NCBI RefSeq assembly: GCF_019977295.1
Contig: NZ_AP024651.1
Span: forward strand, 4,464,001 to 4,528,000
Direction of reading: 5' to 3'
Length of the DNA: 64,000 bases
DNA from: Arthrobacter sp. StoSoilB20
Lineage (GTDB): Bacteria > Actinomycetota > Actinomycetes > Actinomycetales > Micrococcaceae
Below the pieces are notes generated by a model. It was not told the DNA's origin. It saw only the letters and a program-made list of their open reading frames with translations, and did not search any database. Positions 52,028-60,849 of this stretch are shown piece by piece. The position numbers and the translations under genes are program-made. Each line of letters starts with the position of its first letter. Position 1 is the stretch's first letter.

Positions 52028-53543
52028 CTGAGGCTCCCTGCTTGCTCTGCCACTCCGCTGTTACCCACTCCGCGTAGCGGGCCTGCCATTCCTTGTTCAT
52101 GGGGTACAGCCCGTCCACGCTGTTGCCTTCCTGGACCATCCGGAAAATGAACGTCTCTTCTTTTTCCTGCTGAATGCAGTCATCCACGAGTTCTTCGGCG
52201 ATGGCCGGGGGGATCACCAGGATGCCGTCGGAGTCGGCCACGATGATGTCGCCGGGCTGAACGGTTGCTCCCCCGCAGGCGATGGTGATGTCGGTGTCCC
52301 ACGGAATGTGGCGGCGGCCCAGCACTGCCGGGTGCGGGTTGGCGAAGTAGGTGGGCATCTCCAGGTCGGCCACTGCAGAGTAGTCGCGGACGCCGCCGTC
52401 GGTAATGATGGCCGCTGCCCCGCGGACCTGGGCGCGCAGCGCGAGGATGTCCCCCACCGTGCCTGTGCCCTTCTCGCCGCGGGCTTCCATGACCAGGATT
52501 TCGCCTTCGTTCACGGAATCGATGGCCTGCTTTTGGGCGTTGAAGCCGCCGCCGTGGGTCTTGAAGAGGTCTTCACGGTTGGGAACGTAGCGGAGGGTCC
52601 GGGCCAGGCCTACTACCTTGCGGTCCGGGCGGGTGGCCTGCAAGCCGTCAATGCTCACGTTGTTGAGCCCGCGCTTGCGGAGCTGGGACGAGAGTGTGGC
52701 GGTAGCGACGGACTCAAGCTTCGCCTTCAGCTCAGGAGTCAGCACGCTCGTGGCAGCCTCCTGTCCTGCAGGCAGCCCGGCGGCCTCCCGGGAACCGTAG
52801 GCCTCTTCCCGCTGGGTGTCATCTGTCTTGGGCCGGGCACCGAAGTCCGCGAACGGCGTCGTGCCTTCCGTTACTTTGGTGACCAGGCGGCCGCTGCTGA
52901 ATCCACCTCCGGTGACCTCAATCTCGACGACGTCACCTGGCTTGGCAACGGAGGCTCCGGCGGGGGTGCCGGTGAGGATGATGTCACCCTCTTCGAGCGT
53001 GAGCAGCTGGGAGAGGTCCGCGACGAGTTGGGCGAAGGGGAAGAGCAGGTCCTCGGTGGTGTCGTCCTGGACGAGGTCTCCGTTGTGCCAGGTACGGATC
53101 TGCAGCTGTGCGGGATCAACAGCATCGGCCGGAATCAGCGCGGGACCAAAGGGAGTGAAACCGTCGCCGCCCTTGGACCGGACGTTGGAGCCCTTGTCTG
53201 CGTAGCGGAGGTCGTACACACCGAGGTCGTTGGACGCCGTGACCCATTCGACGTGGCTCCAGGCGTTCTCAAGACTGACGCGGCGGGCTGACTTGCCGAT
53301 GACCAGAGCGATCTCGCCCTCGTAGCCGAGGAGTTCACAGCCGGCGGGGCGTTCCACCGATCCGGGGGCGTCCGTGGAGCCGAGTGCCAGCGACGAGGAA
53401 GGCTTCAGGAAGTAGGACGGCTGCCCGGGAGTGCGTCCGCGCTGGGCCGCCCGGCTGGGGTAGTTGATGTGGACGGCAATGACTTTGCGCGTCCGGGCCA
53501 GCATGTCCTGGCTGATCTCCTGGGTCCGGAACTCCAGTGTCAC
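52020..53543 (-). CDS. fusion of HpaG-like FAH domain with an RraA-family domain
   Basis: A 507-residue protein, GTG 53543 after AGAGGAGG. Residues ~20-225 are an FAH-family domain with metal-binding Glu75 and Glu77 (YEGEIA) and TGTPAGAS (~191-198), as in 5-oxopent-3-ene-1,2,5-tricarboxylate decarboxylase/5-carboxymethyl-2-hydroxymuconate isomerase (HpaG). After an acidic linker (~237-265), residues ~270-480 are an RraA-type domain with GTVGDILALRA and TDGGVRD (Arg386, Asp387), the metal/pyruvate-binding pair of RraA-type aldolases. Enteric HpaG has two FAH domains, and this one appears to have RraA in place of the second. First gene of the operon. Confidence 0.88.
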   Translation of the reverse strand: MTLEFRTQEISQDMLARTRKVIAVHINYPSRAAQRGRTPGQPSYFLKPSSSLALGSTDAPGSVERPAGCELLGYEGEIALVIGKSARRVSLENAWSHVEWVTASNDLGVYDLRYADKGSNVRSKGGDGFTPFGPALIPADAVDPAQLQIRTWHNGDLVQDDTTEDLLFPFAQLVADLSQLLTLEEGDIILTGTPAGASVAKPGDVVEIEVTGGGFSSGRLVTKVTEGTTPFADFGARPKTDDTQREEAYGSREAAGLPAGQEAATSVLTPELKAKLESVATATLSSQLRKRGLNNVSIDGLQATRPDRKVVGLARTLRYVPNREDLFKTHGGGFNAQKQAIDSVNEGEILVMEARGEKGTGTVGDILALRAQVRGAAAIITDGGVRDYSAVADLEMPTYFANPHPAVLGRRHIPWDTDITIACGGATVQPGDIIVADSDGILVIPPAIAEELVDDCIQQEKEETFIFRMVQEGNSVDGLYPMNKEWQARYAEWVTAEWQSKQGASGE

Positions 53544-53579
53544 GGCGCCTCCTCTTCGTCCAACTGCATCAAGTACGAA

Positions 53580-53591
53580 ATCGTATACGAT
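53580..53591. promoter_or_regulatory. candidate GntR operator of the hpa operon
   Basis: Perfect 12-nt palindrome ATCGTATACGAT, 36 nt upstream of the first hpa gene. FCD-type GntR regulators often bind GTATAC-centred palindromes, and the regulator gene is second in this operon. The TATACGAT run could also serve as a -10 region. Confidence 0.65.
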
Positions 53592-53756
53592 AACTATGGA
53601 CTGGGAACGTGACCTGCGTCAACCCCTTTCCGGGACCCAAATCCTCGCCTACGTAGGTAGCAGTCGACGTGGTTGCCGGCACTGAAAACAGCGCCAATTG
53701 CTCCTAACTTGGAGGATGCTGGGAGAAGGCGAAGGGCAACGGAGGGAGGAGCGGCC

Positions 53757-54326
53757 GTGGAGCACGATGACGCACGGGAATTGCTGCGGTTTGCCGGCGG
53801 CACGGAATGGGAACAGTGGCTCGCCGCGAACCACGACACCAAGACCGAGGCGTGGCTGGTGATCGGCAAGAAGAACGCGGGGACCGGCCTCATCGACATC
53901 CAGGACGCCTTGGACGGCGCACTGTGTTTCGGCTGGATTGATGGCCAACGCAAGGGCCATGACCCCAAGACCTTCCTGCAAAGGTATTCGCGGCGTCGGG
54001 CCGGAAGTTCCTGGTCGCAGGTGAACGTGGGCAAAGTTGCCCGGCTGATCGAGGCCGGACGCATGCACCCTGCAGGCATAGCCGAAATTGAGTCAGCCAA
54101 AGCCGACGGCCGCTGGGAATCGGCCTACGTTTCGCAGGCCAAGGCCGAGGTTCCCGAGGACCTTGAAGCCGCCCTGGCAGGAAACAGTGGTGCCCGGGAA
54201 GCCTTTGAACAGCTGGGCAAGACTGACCGGTACCTCCTCATCCTGCCGATACTCAAAGCCCGGACAACCGGGTCGCGCGCCGGGATTCTGGCAAAGACGG
54301 TGCAGAAGTTGGCGGAAGGAAAGTAG
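53757..54326 (+). CDS. YdeI/OmpD-associated-family protein
   Basis: A 189-residue protein from GTG 53757, preferred for GGAGGGAGGA upstream. EWLAANHD...EAWLVIGKK (~16-38), DGALCFGWIDGQRKG (~54) and the helical repeat with RWESAYVSQAK match YdeI, linked to bacteriocin resistance in some species. It is divergent from the hpa operon. Confidence 0.85.
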   Translation: MEHDDARELLRFAGGTEWEQWLAANHDTKTEAWLVIGKKNAGTGLIDIQDALDGALCFGWIDGQRKGHDPKTFLQRYSRRRAGSSWSQVNVGKVARLIEAGRMHPAGIAEIESAKADGRWESAYVSQAKAEVPEDLEAALAGNSGAREAFEQLGKTDRYLLILPILKARTTGSRAGILAKTVQKLAEGK

Positions 54327-54368
54327 CCACTCCTACAAACTGTCGGCGGGCTCCCGTAGGGTACCCGC

Positions 54369-55073
54369 ATGGACATCATCCTCGTACCCGGTTTCTGGTT
54401 GGACGCCTCATCGTGGGAGGAGGTGGCTCCCCCGCTGGTGGCGGCCGGACATACGGTGCACCCGCTGACCTTGCCTGGATTGGAATCAGCCGATGCACCC
54501 CGCGCCGGCATAGGACTTCGCACGCACATCGACGCCGTGGTTGCCGCGGTGGATGCCCTGGAAGGCAAGGTGGTCCTGGTGGGCCACTCGGGCGGCGGCG
54601 CCATCATCCACGGCGTGGCAGACGCCCGGCCGGACCGGGTGGCCCGCGCTATATACGTCGACAGCGGTCCGCTCGGTGAGGGCGGGGTCATCAATGACGA
54701 ACTGCCCGACGACGGCGATGAGATCCCACTGCCGCCGTGGGAATTGTTCGAGGACGAGGACCTTGTTGACCTGACGGATGAGCTGAAGGACGCCTTCCGT
54801 GCCCGCGCCATCCCCGAACCAAAGGGAGTGGCCTGCGACCAGCAGCATTTGGGCGACGTCCGCCGCTACGACGTTCCGGCCACCATCATCGCGTGCCAGT
54901 TCCCGTCCTCGCTCCTTAAGGAATGGATGGACGCCGGGCACCCCTTCACCGCTGAGCTCGCGCGGATCCGGGATGTCGATTACATCGACCTCCCCACAGG
55001 CCACTGGCCACAATTCACCAGGCCCACAGAGTTGGGCGAGGCAATTGTGGCCAGCGTGGAACGCGGAAAATAG
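54369..55073 (+). CDS. alpha/beta hydrolase
   Basis: A 234-residue hydrolase with nucleophile Ser74 in VGHSGGG and HGF-like VPGFW oxyanion strand at the N-terminus. His is in the terminal THWPQF-like GHWPQFTRP. Without signal peptide, so cytoplasmic; substrate unknown. It follows the YdeI-type gene by 42 nt. Confidence 0.9.
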   Translation: MDIILVPGFWLDASSWEEVAPPLVAAGHTVHPLTLPGLESADAPRAGIGLRTHIDAVVAAVDALEGKVVLVGHSGGGAIIHGVADARPDRVARAIYVDSGPLGEGGVINDELPDDGDEIPLPPWELFEDEDLVDLTDELKDAFRARAIPEPKGVACDQQHLGDVRRYDVPATIIACQFPSSLLKEWMDAGHPFTAELARIRDVDYIDLPTGHWPQFTRPTELGEAIVASVERGK

Positions 55074-55075
55074 AG

Positions 55076-55103
55076 CCCGACGCCGGCACTTGCCGGCGTC
55101 GGG
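55076..55103 (+). terminator. terminator after the hydrolase gene
   Basis: Perfect 12-nt arms CCCGACGCCGGC and GCCGGCGTCGGG around ACTT, three nt after the stop. It also faces the convergent gene end at 55114. Confidence 0.85.
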
Positions 55104-55113
55104 TCAGCTTAGG

Positions 55114-55617
55114 TCAGGCCTTGGGCGGCGTATTGGTGGCCGGCCCTTCCGGCGCTGCGCCGCCCTCGTCCGTCCAGTCGCTTCCGGTGGTGTCATCCCG
55201 GGCAGGGTCCGACACGACATCGGATTCGACGCCGGTCGCTGCGGGAACGGGGGTGACAGTGGGAACGGTGGTGACGGTCGGCCCGCTTGTTGAGGTTCTG
55301 CTGGTTGAGCTACCACTGTTTGAGGCACCGCTGTTTGAGGCACCGGGCTTCTGCTCCGACTTCGGCGAGGTGATGCCCGGCAGGACGGCTTCGGCCTTCT
55401 CCAGCAGTTTCTTGCCGGCCTCATAGAGGTTATCCAGGATGTCCGGGACTGATTCCTGGACAGCTTCGGCGGCATGATGGACGTTGTCCTGGACCTCCGG
55501 GTTCTTGAGCACCTTTTCGGTGCCCCCGCGGAGTCGCTTGTACACCTCCGGCCAGGATTTTGATCCCCATACGTAGCCGACGGCCACTCCAACGGCGAAC
55601 AATGCTTTCCCTTTCAC
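55114..55617 (-). CDS. YtxH-like small membrane protein
   Basis: A 167-residue protein from GTG 55617 (VKGKALF), chosen for AAAGGAG 8 nt upstream rather than GTG 55653. The first hydrophobic part KALFAVGVAVGYVWGSKSW is followed by an amphipathic helix with NVHHAAEAVQESV. The second half is Ser/Thr/Pro-rich with a duplicated GASNSG. YtxH-like stress proteins have this layout; no biochemical role is known. Confidence 0.7.
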   Translation of the reverse strand: MKGKALFAVGVAVGYVWGSKSWPEVYKRLRGGTEKVLKNPEVQDNVHHAAEAVQESVPDILDNLYEAGKKLLEKAEAVLPGITSPKSEQKPGASNSGASNSGSSTSRTSTSGPTVTTVPTVTPVPAATGVESDVVSDPARDDTTGSDWTDEGGAAPEGPATNTPPKA

Positions 55618-55653
55618 AGGAATCACTCCTTTCGAGGCGTTATTCCTCGACAC

Positions 55654-56222
55654 TAGCCCCGCGGGCCTTGCGCTGTCACCTGCATATTACAATCCTTGCG
55701 TTTATGGATCATTTGCATGCCAGGCGCAATGGACTAAACTGTCATGCCATCCAAGGGACGCCCGCAGGAAATATACCCGTCGGGAAGTTCCGTAAAGCAT
55801 CAGTTTCATGAGCCGAGGAGTGATAACCATGGCACCGGACCACGGAAGCCGGAACGCTGCTGAAGGGGTAGTCGACGGGCCAGGAGGGGCCCGCCATTGC
55901 ACCCCTGGAGCAGTTCCAACCCTCGAATCCCCGTGATATCGGGCCGGTGGCCGAGGCAGGTAGATAGTCAGGTTACTTGCTACTAGTGCCTCGAACGGCT
56001 AGCGTTGCAGTTGTAGTACTGAGCCCGACCCCCCATCGGGAGGAGTGCTGTATTGAACGCAATGACAATTTCATCGGGGTTTTACCACTGTTCCACTCCC
56101 CGTATTCCATTTGCCTCTCAGGGGCAACATATCGGTGCCTAAAATCGGGAACAGGCACCCGATGAAGTGAACCGCTTCACCACGTTCATGGAATTTCCAT
56201 CAACAAGAAAGTAGGAGCAAAA
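55654..56222. other. 569-nt region before the GlsB-type gene, no confident gene
   Basis: AT-richer than the flanks. Two very short frames have good ribosome sites: ATG 55829 to 55936 (35 aa, GAGGAG 8 nt upstream) and TTG 56053 to 56142 (29 aa, GGGAGGAG 7 nt upstream). A small inverted repeat GTGAA-CCGC-TTCAC is at 56167-56180. The long promoter region and leader suggest stress control of the following genes. Expression of the short frames is unknown. Confidence 0.45.
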
Positions 56223-56492
56223 ATGGGTTTCTTTGGTTTTCTTTTGCTCGGTCTCCTGGCCGGTGCCATCGCCAAGCTTATTCTTCCGGGCCGTCAGGGT
56301 GGCGGCTGGTTCGTGACCCTCCTGTTGGGCGTCGTCGGCGCACTTCTGGGCGGCTGGATCGGTGGCCTCATCTTCGGCACCGGACTTCAGGAATTCTTCT
56401 CGCTGACCACGTGGCTCCTCGCTATCGGTGGCTCCATCATCGTGCTGCTGATCTACGGCCTGGTCACCAGCCGCAGGACCCACCATGGCTGA
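56223..56492 (+). CDS. GlsB/YeaQ/YmgE-family stress-response membrane protein
   Basis: An 89-residue protein with three hydrophobic helices; AGAIAKLILPGRQGGGW (~15-31) is the family signature. Transglycosylase-associated proteins of this type are induced in envelope and acid stress. Eight-nt overlap with the next gene. Confidence 0.92.
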   Translation: MGFFGFLLLGLLAGAIAKLILPGRQGGGWFVTLLLGVVGALLGGWIGGLIFGTGLQEFFSLTTWLLAIGGSIIVLLIYGLVTSRRTHHG

Positions 56493-56745
56493 CACCCCGA
56501 ACCACGACGCCAACGGCGAGGAACTCGAGGGGCAGTACTCCGAGGGCGACTACGGTGATTCCGGAGTATCCCCCGAGACCCTGAAGGAGGACGCCGGAGG
56601 AGACTACACCGCCGGCGACTACGCCGAAAAGACGGTGCCTTCGGCCGATGCCGAACTGGACGAGAACAATACGGAAGACACCCCTCGGGACCGGCCCTTC
56701 TCATCGGAACCCGATGAAGAAGCATCCGGCTCCAGTCGGCCGTAA
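56485..56745 (+). CDS. acidic small protein, unknown function
   Basis: An 86-residue protein that is very acidic and has no hydrophobic segment (YSEGDYGDSG, AGDYAEKTV). It probably is disordered. It overlaps the GlsB-type gene by eight nt, so is co-expressed under stress. Ends before a terminator at 56789. Confidence 0.7.
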   Translation: MADTPNHDANGEELEGQYSEGDYGDSGVSPETLKEDAGGDYTAGDYAEKTVPSADAELDENNTEDTPRDRPFSSEPDEEASGSSRP

Positions 56746-56788
56746 TGAGTGACCGGTAGAAACCGAACCGGTATCAACTGAAAAACAC

Positions 56789-56829
56789 CAAGGACCCGGA
56801 GTGCTGCAGCCGCAGCCTCCGGGTCCTTG
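56789..56829 (+). terminator. terminator after the GlsB unit
   Basis: Arms CAAGGACCCGGAG and CTCCGGGTCCTTG (13 nt) around 15 nt. Beyond it, 56830-57094 has no gene seen. Confidence 0.8.
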
Positions 56830-57094
56830 CGTTGTGTCCAGCCCCCGAGCCGGTCCTGCCCGGCACTGGGACCGGCCCCGCCCCGGCCCCCTGAACGCTT
56901 CCGCGGATCGGCAGGTAATGCCCCGCGGGGTACGCCCCAACCCGCCGGGTATGCGCCAACCCGCGGGCGCGCGCCGGGCCTGATACTTTCGGGCAAGGAT
57001 AGGTGGGGTATCGGCCCCAGACCCTGCGTAGCGTCAGAGGCAGGAACGAAGACACAGCAGGCCGAACCAGGCGGCACGAGGGAGCGCAAACAGT

Positions 57095-57964
57095 ATGCAG
57101 GAATGGAACCGGGCCATCGAGGCAATCGAGGCGGACCTCACGGCAGAGATCGACGTGGGGACTTTGGCCCGGATCGCCCTGACATCCGAATATCACTTCC
57201 GGCGGATGTTCTCGTCCTTGGCCGGGCTGCCGGTTTCGGAGTACATCCGGAGGCGCCGCCTGACGGCAGCCACAGCGGAAATCATCGACGGCGGCACTGT
57301 CCTGGCCGTTGCTGTCCGATACGGCTACGCCTCCGCCGAGGCGTTCACCAGGGCATTCAAGGCCATGCACGGCCTTACTCCCTCTGAAGCAAGGCAAGCC
57401 GGGGCTGTTCTTCATTCCCAACCTCAATTGAGGTTCCACCTACGAGTCGAAGGGAACACCGACATGAAGCACCGTATTGAAGACAAGCCCGCTTTCCGCC
57501 TTATTGGCCTGAAAGCCCGCGTCCCCCTGGTCCACGAAGGCCCGAACCAGGCCATCATCGATTTCCAGCGGAGCCTGGACCCCGCTCACACCCAGCGCTT
57601 ACTGAAACTGGCAGATATGGAACCGGCAGGCCCGCTGTCCGTCACCGACAACATCGATGAGCAGCGCAGCGAAGGAAGCGGACTGGACTACTGGCATGCG
57701 GTGGCATCCAGCCAGCCGGCACCGGAGGAATTCGCGGCCATGGACGTTCCAGCAGGCCTATGGGTGGTTTTCGAAACTGAAGGAAAGTTCCCGGAAGTCC
57801 TGCAAAGCATGTGGGCGGACGCAGCCACCGAGTGGTTCCCGGCCAACCCATACCGGTGGGCACCCGGCCCTGAAATGCTCAGCGTCCAAGTGGAGGCCGG
57901 TGGCACGCACGGCCGCGGGCAGCTGTGGATTCCGGTGGAACGGGAAGAACCCGGCACGCGGTAA
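57095..57964 (+). CDS. AraC-family regulator with GyrI-like effector-binding domain
   Basis: A 289-residue protein. N-terminal double helix-turn-helix (~12-105): IDVGTLARIALTSEYHFRRMF and AVRYGYASAEAFTRAFKAMHG. The C-terminal ~150 residues start with MKHRIEDKPAFRLIGLKARVP, the GyrI-like/Rob-type small-molecule domain. Such regulators respond to drugs. No resistance gene is adjacent. Confidence 0.9.
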   Translation: MQEWNRAIEAIEADLTAEIDVGTLARIALTSEYHFRRMFSSLAGLPVSEYIRRRRLTAATAEIIDGGTVLAVAVRYGYASAEAFTRAFKAMHGLTPSEARQAGAVLHSQPQLRFHLRVEGNTDMKHRIEDKPAFRLIGLKARVPLVHEGPNQAIIDFQRSLDPAHTQRLLKLADMEPAGPLSVTDNIDEQRSEGSGLDYWHAVASSQPAPEEFAAMDVPAGLWVVFETEGKFPEVLQSMWADAATEWFPANPYRWAPGPEMLSVQVEAGGTHGRGQLWIPVEREEPGTR

Positions 57965-57996
57965 GGACCGGGGCACAGCAAGCCCAGGCTAGCGGG

Positions 57997-58560
57997 CTAA
58001 GCTGACCGCTCCGATTCCAGGAACAGCAGGATCTCTTCCAGCGGCAGCACGGCCTGGCGGTATTCGCGGGTGAAGACCCGCAGTACCGATTCGGCGGCTT
58101 CAGCGTTTTCGGTACCGATGGCCTCGGCCGCGTAGACCACCCTGATGTTGTGGGCAAAAGCGTCGGCTGCGGTCTGCGCGATGCAGTTGTGGGCCGAAAT
58201 CCCTGCCAGCACTACAGTGTCCACACCCCAATTCCTGAGGCGCATGGCGAGGTCGGTGCCGAAAAAAGCGCTGTCACGGGTCTTGATGAGCCGGGGAAAA
58301 TCGGCAGTGAGCAGGCCGGGGACGAACTCTGCCTGCTCACTGCCCCTGAAGATGAAGCCTTGATCGTCGTCGAGCATGTTCAGGGACCAGGTGGATTTGT
58401 CCCGTTCATGCACGGTTCCCACCAGGAGGACTTTGGCGCCCGCTTCGCTCGCTGCGCTGGTCAGGGAGTTGCAGGCAGCAACAACCTCGTCCTGGCGGGA
58501 CTTTAAGGCAGGATCCTCGAAGTAGGCATTCTGCATGTCGATGACCAGTACTGCGATCAT
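57997..58560 (-). CDS. isochorismatase-family cysteine hydrolase
   Basis: A 187-residue protein. The catalytic triad is visible as Asp8 (VIDMQNAYF), Lys93 (IKTRDSAFF) and Cys126 (SAHNCIAQT). Family members hydrolyse isochorismate, nicotinamide or N-carbamoyl compounds; the one here is not defined. Confidence 0.9.
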   Translation of the reverse strand: MIAVLVIDMQNAYFEDPALKSRQDEVVAACNSLTSAASEAGAKVLLVGTVHERDKSTWSLNMLDDDQGFIFRGSEQAEFVPGLLTADFPRLIKTRDSAFFGTDLAMRLRNWGVDTVVLAGISAHNCIAQTAADAFAHNIRVVYAAEAIGTENAEAAESVLRVFTREYRQAVLPLEEILLFLESERSA

Positions 58561-58599
58561 GGCAGACCTCCGATCATGACAGACCTCCGATCACGCGGT

Positions 58600-59526
58600 T
58601 CACAGTCCTTTGCCTCCCGTCACAGGAAGCACGGCTCCGGAAATGTAGGACCCTTCATCCGAGGCGAGCAACACATAGGCCGGAGCCAGCTCGGCCGGCT
58701 GACCTGCCCTGCCCAGCGGCGTGTCCTGGCCAAAGGTGGGGAGCTTGTCCGGCCATTCCGTGGCGGGAATCAACGGGGTCCACACGGGCCCGGGAGCCAC
58801 GGCATTGACCCGGATTCCCTTGGGTCCCAGTTCTTCGGCCATGGCCTTGGTGAAGGCCAGTTGGGCTGCCTTGGTCATGGCGTAATCCACCAACTGGGCC
58901 GAAGGGTTGAAGGCCTGGATGGAGGCCGTAACAATAATCGATGCGCCTGGCCGGAGATGTGGAATGGCTGCCTGGGCTGTCCAGATGAGTGAGTAGAGGT
59001 TGGTCTTGAAGACGCGATCGAATTCTTCGGTGGGGATTGTTTCCAGGCCTTCGCGGTTCTTCTGGTAAGCCGCGTTCAGCACCACCACATGGAGACCGCC
59101 CAGTTCCTGCACTGTCCGTTCCACGATTTCATTGGCGAAAGCCTCGTCCCGCGCGTCCCCTGGCATCAGGAGTGCCTGCGAACCGCATTCGCGGATCCAT
59201 TCCGCCGTCGACCTCGCGTCTTCTTCTTCCTCCGGAAGGTAGCTGATGGCCACATTGGCACCTTCGCGGGCATAGGCGATGGCCACGGCAGCGCCGATGC
59301 CGGAGTCTCCACCCGTGATCAGGGCAGTCTTGCCTTGCAGCCGGCCGTGTCCCACGTAGCTTTTCTCGCCGTGGTCCGGTTGGGGATCCAAGGGCGCGGT
59401 CAGGCCGGGCTGCTGCTGCTCCTGTTGCGGGAAGGTACCGGAGTGGTACCCGCTGCGGGGATCCGTGGGCGGTGAGGTCAACGGTGTCTTTGACTGGCCG
59501 GAGTTGTTCGGGTCGTGGTGGGTCAT
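58600..59526 (-). CDS. SDR-family oxidoreductase, general-stress type
   Basis: A 308-residue SDR with a ~50-residue polar N-terminal extension as in YhdF/YhxC. GGDSGIGAAVAIAYAREG is the nucleotide motif, and YAMTK supplies the Tyr/Lys. Common among desiccation- or stress-induced genes, in keeping with the neighbours. Confidence 0.9.
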   Translation of the reverse strand: MTHHDPNNSGQSKTPLTSPPTDPRSGYHSGTFPQQEQQQPGLTAPLDPQPDHGEKSYVGHGRLQGKTALITGGDSGIGAAVAIAYAREGANVAISYLPEEEEDARSTAEWIRECGSQALLMPGDARDEAFANEIVERTVQELGGLHVVVLNAAYQKNREGLETIPTEEFDRVFKTNLYSLIWTAQAAIPHLRPGASIIVTASIQAFNPSAQLVDYAMTKAAQLAFTKAMAEELGPKGIRVNAVAPGPVWTPLIPATEWPDKLPTFGQDTPLGRAGQPAELAPAYVLLASDEGSYISGAVLPVTGGKGL

Positions 59527-59605
59527 GGTTGTTCCTTACCCGTATTCGCCGCCGCCTAACCCTCCGGGCCGCCTTATGGAAAACCAAGTCCGCCTTTTCG
59601 TACAA

Positions 59606-60406
59606 CTACGTCCGCAGGGTCCGTGCCTTGACCATCAGGAACAGGCCGTAGGCCATCAGGCCCACAGCCACAGCGGCCAGCAAGTACACCCCGTAAGGCT
59701 GCTCCCTGAGTGCCTTCAAACTGCCGTCGAGCCCGGTGGACTGTTCAGGTTGGGCGCGCACCGAGGCAATGATTACCAGCAGGCCCACCAGGAAGAGGGC
59801 AATCCCCTTGGCGATGTAACCCACTATGCCTACCCCCAGTTGGAATTTCCGTACGGAGGTGTTGGAGGACAAGGTGAGGTCCTTGGTGAATTTCTGTCGG
59901 AAGCCGCGCACTGCGAAGACGATGCCCGTGATCGCGATGCCGGCCCCCACAGCCACCAGCAAAAACACGCCAAACGGTGCTTTAAGGAGTGTGACAGTGA
60001 AGTCGCTGCTGGACTCCCGGCTGTTCTGGCCCTTGCCTGCAATGAAGGAGACGATCGTGGAGGCGAGTGCAGCGAAGACGATCGCCTGTCCTATTGCGGA
60101 GAGTTTCTTGGTGATTTTGTCCGAGCCGTTCCGGTGGCCAAGGATGGCGTTTCCCAGTTGCCACAGCGCCAGTGCTGCGCAGGCGCCGAAGCAGGCCCAG
60201 AGCAGGAGCGGGCCGTACGGCTGGCTGGCCAGGGACGTCACGGCCCCGCTGACATCGGCTTCGCCGCTGCTTCCGAACGCCACTTGGAGGGCGATGACCC
60301 CAATGAGCACGTGCAGGAGCCCGCTGACCACGTAGCCGCCGCGCGCGACAGCGGCGAAAGCCTGCGAATTCGACGCTTCCTCGGCCACATCGGCGGCCTT
60401 CCTCAT
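59606..60406 (-). CDS. DUF1206-family membrane protein
   Basis: A 266-residue protein with six hydrophobic helices in three similar pairs; ARGGYVVSGLLHVLIGVIA, FRQKFTKDL and GYIAKGIALFLVGLL mark the repeats. DUF1206 proteins are actinobacterial and lack known function. Downstream of a terminator (60470-60505). Confidence 0.88.
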   Translation of the reverse strand: MRKAADVAEEASNSQAFAAVARGGYVVSGLLHVLIGVIALQVAFGSSGEADVSGAVTSLASQPYGPLLLWACFGACAALALWQLGNAILGHRNGSDKITKKLSAIGQAIVFAALASTIVSFIAGKGQNSRESSSDFTVTLLKAPFGVFLLVAVGAGIAITGIVFAVRGFRQKFTKDLTLSSNTSVRKFQLGVGIVGYIAKGIALFLVGLLVIIASVRAQPEQSTGLDGSLKALREQPYGVYLLAAVAVGLMAYGLFLMVKARTLRT

Positions 60407-60469
60407 CTCTTCCTTGATGACAAGTCTCCTTATTTATTGAGCTGTCTCCATCGTCCCTTAAATGAAGCA

Positions 60470-60505
60470 GGGCAGGTACCTCCCCGATGCTGGAGGTACC
60501 TGCCC
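60470..60505 (-). terminator. terminator after the small gene 60541-60729
   Basis: Perfect 14-nt arms GGGCAGGTACCTCC and GGAGGTACCTGCCC around CCGATGCT, then GTTTC on the plus side. It ends the minus-strand small gene upstream of the DUF1206 gene. Confidence 0.8.
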
Positions 60506-60540
60506 GTTTCAAAACTCCGTGGCTCCCGGGATCAGTAAAC

Positions 60541-60729
60541 CTAGAACCCGACCACTGACTGCGGCCAAATACTGCGCAGGCCCACACCCAGCGGATTGAA
60601 CTGCTCGCGGACGGCCACCCGCGTCTGGCTGAGGACCTCGCCGGCGTGGCGGACGGCTTCGGCAGAGCCGGATACTGCGTCGTGGACGGCGGTGATGCTC
60701 GAGGACTGGGTGGAAATCTGGTCCGTCAT
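60541..60729 (-). CDS. small hypothetical protein
   Basis: A 62-residue frame from ATG 60729 (MTDQIST) with GGAAGGA upstream. An amphipathic helix (AVHDAVSGSAEAVRHAGEVL) makes up most of it. No family recognised. Confidence 0.5.
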   Translation of the reverse strand: MTDQISTQSSSITAVHDAVSGSAEAVRHAGEVLSQTRVAVREQFNPLGVGLRSIWPQSVVGF

Positions 60730-60849
60730 TTCGGTGGTCCTTCCTGGAAGCTCCAACAGCTGCGGTGGCTGATGTTTCAACCATCGGATGGAGTCCTCAA
60801 GAAGGGCGCCGTCTCATCTCAAGATTTGCTCAAGAATCCTGGCCAGTCC

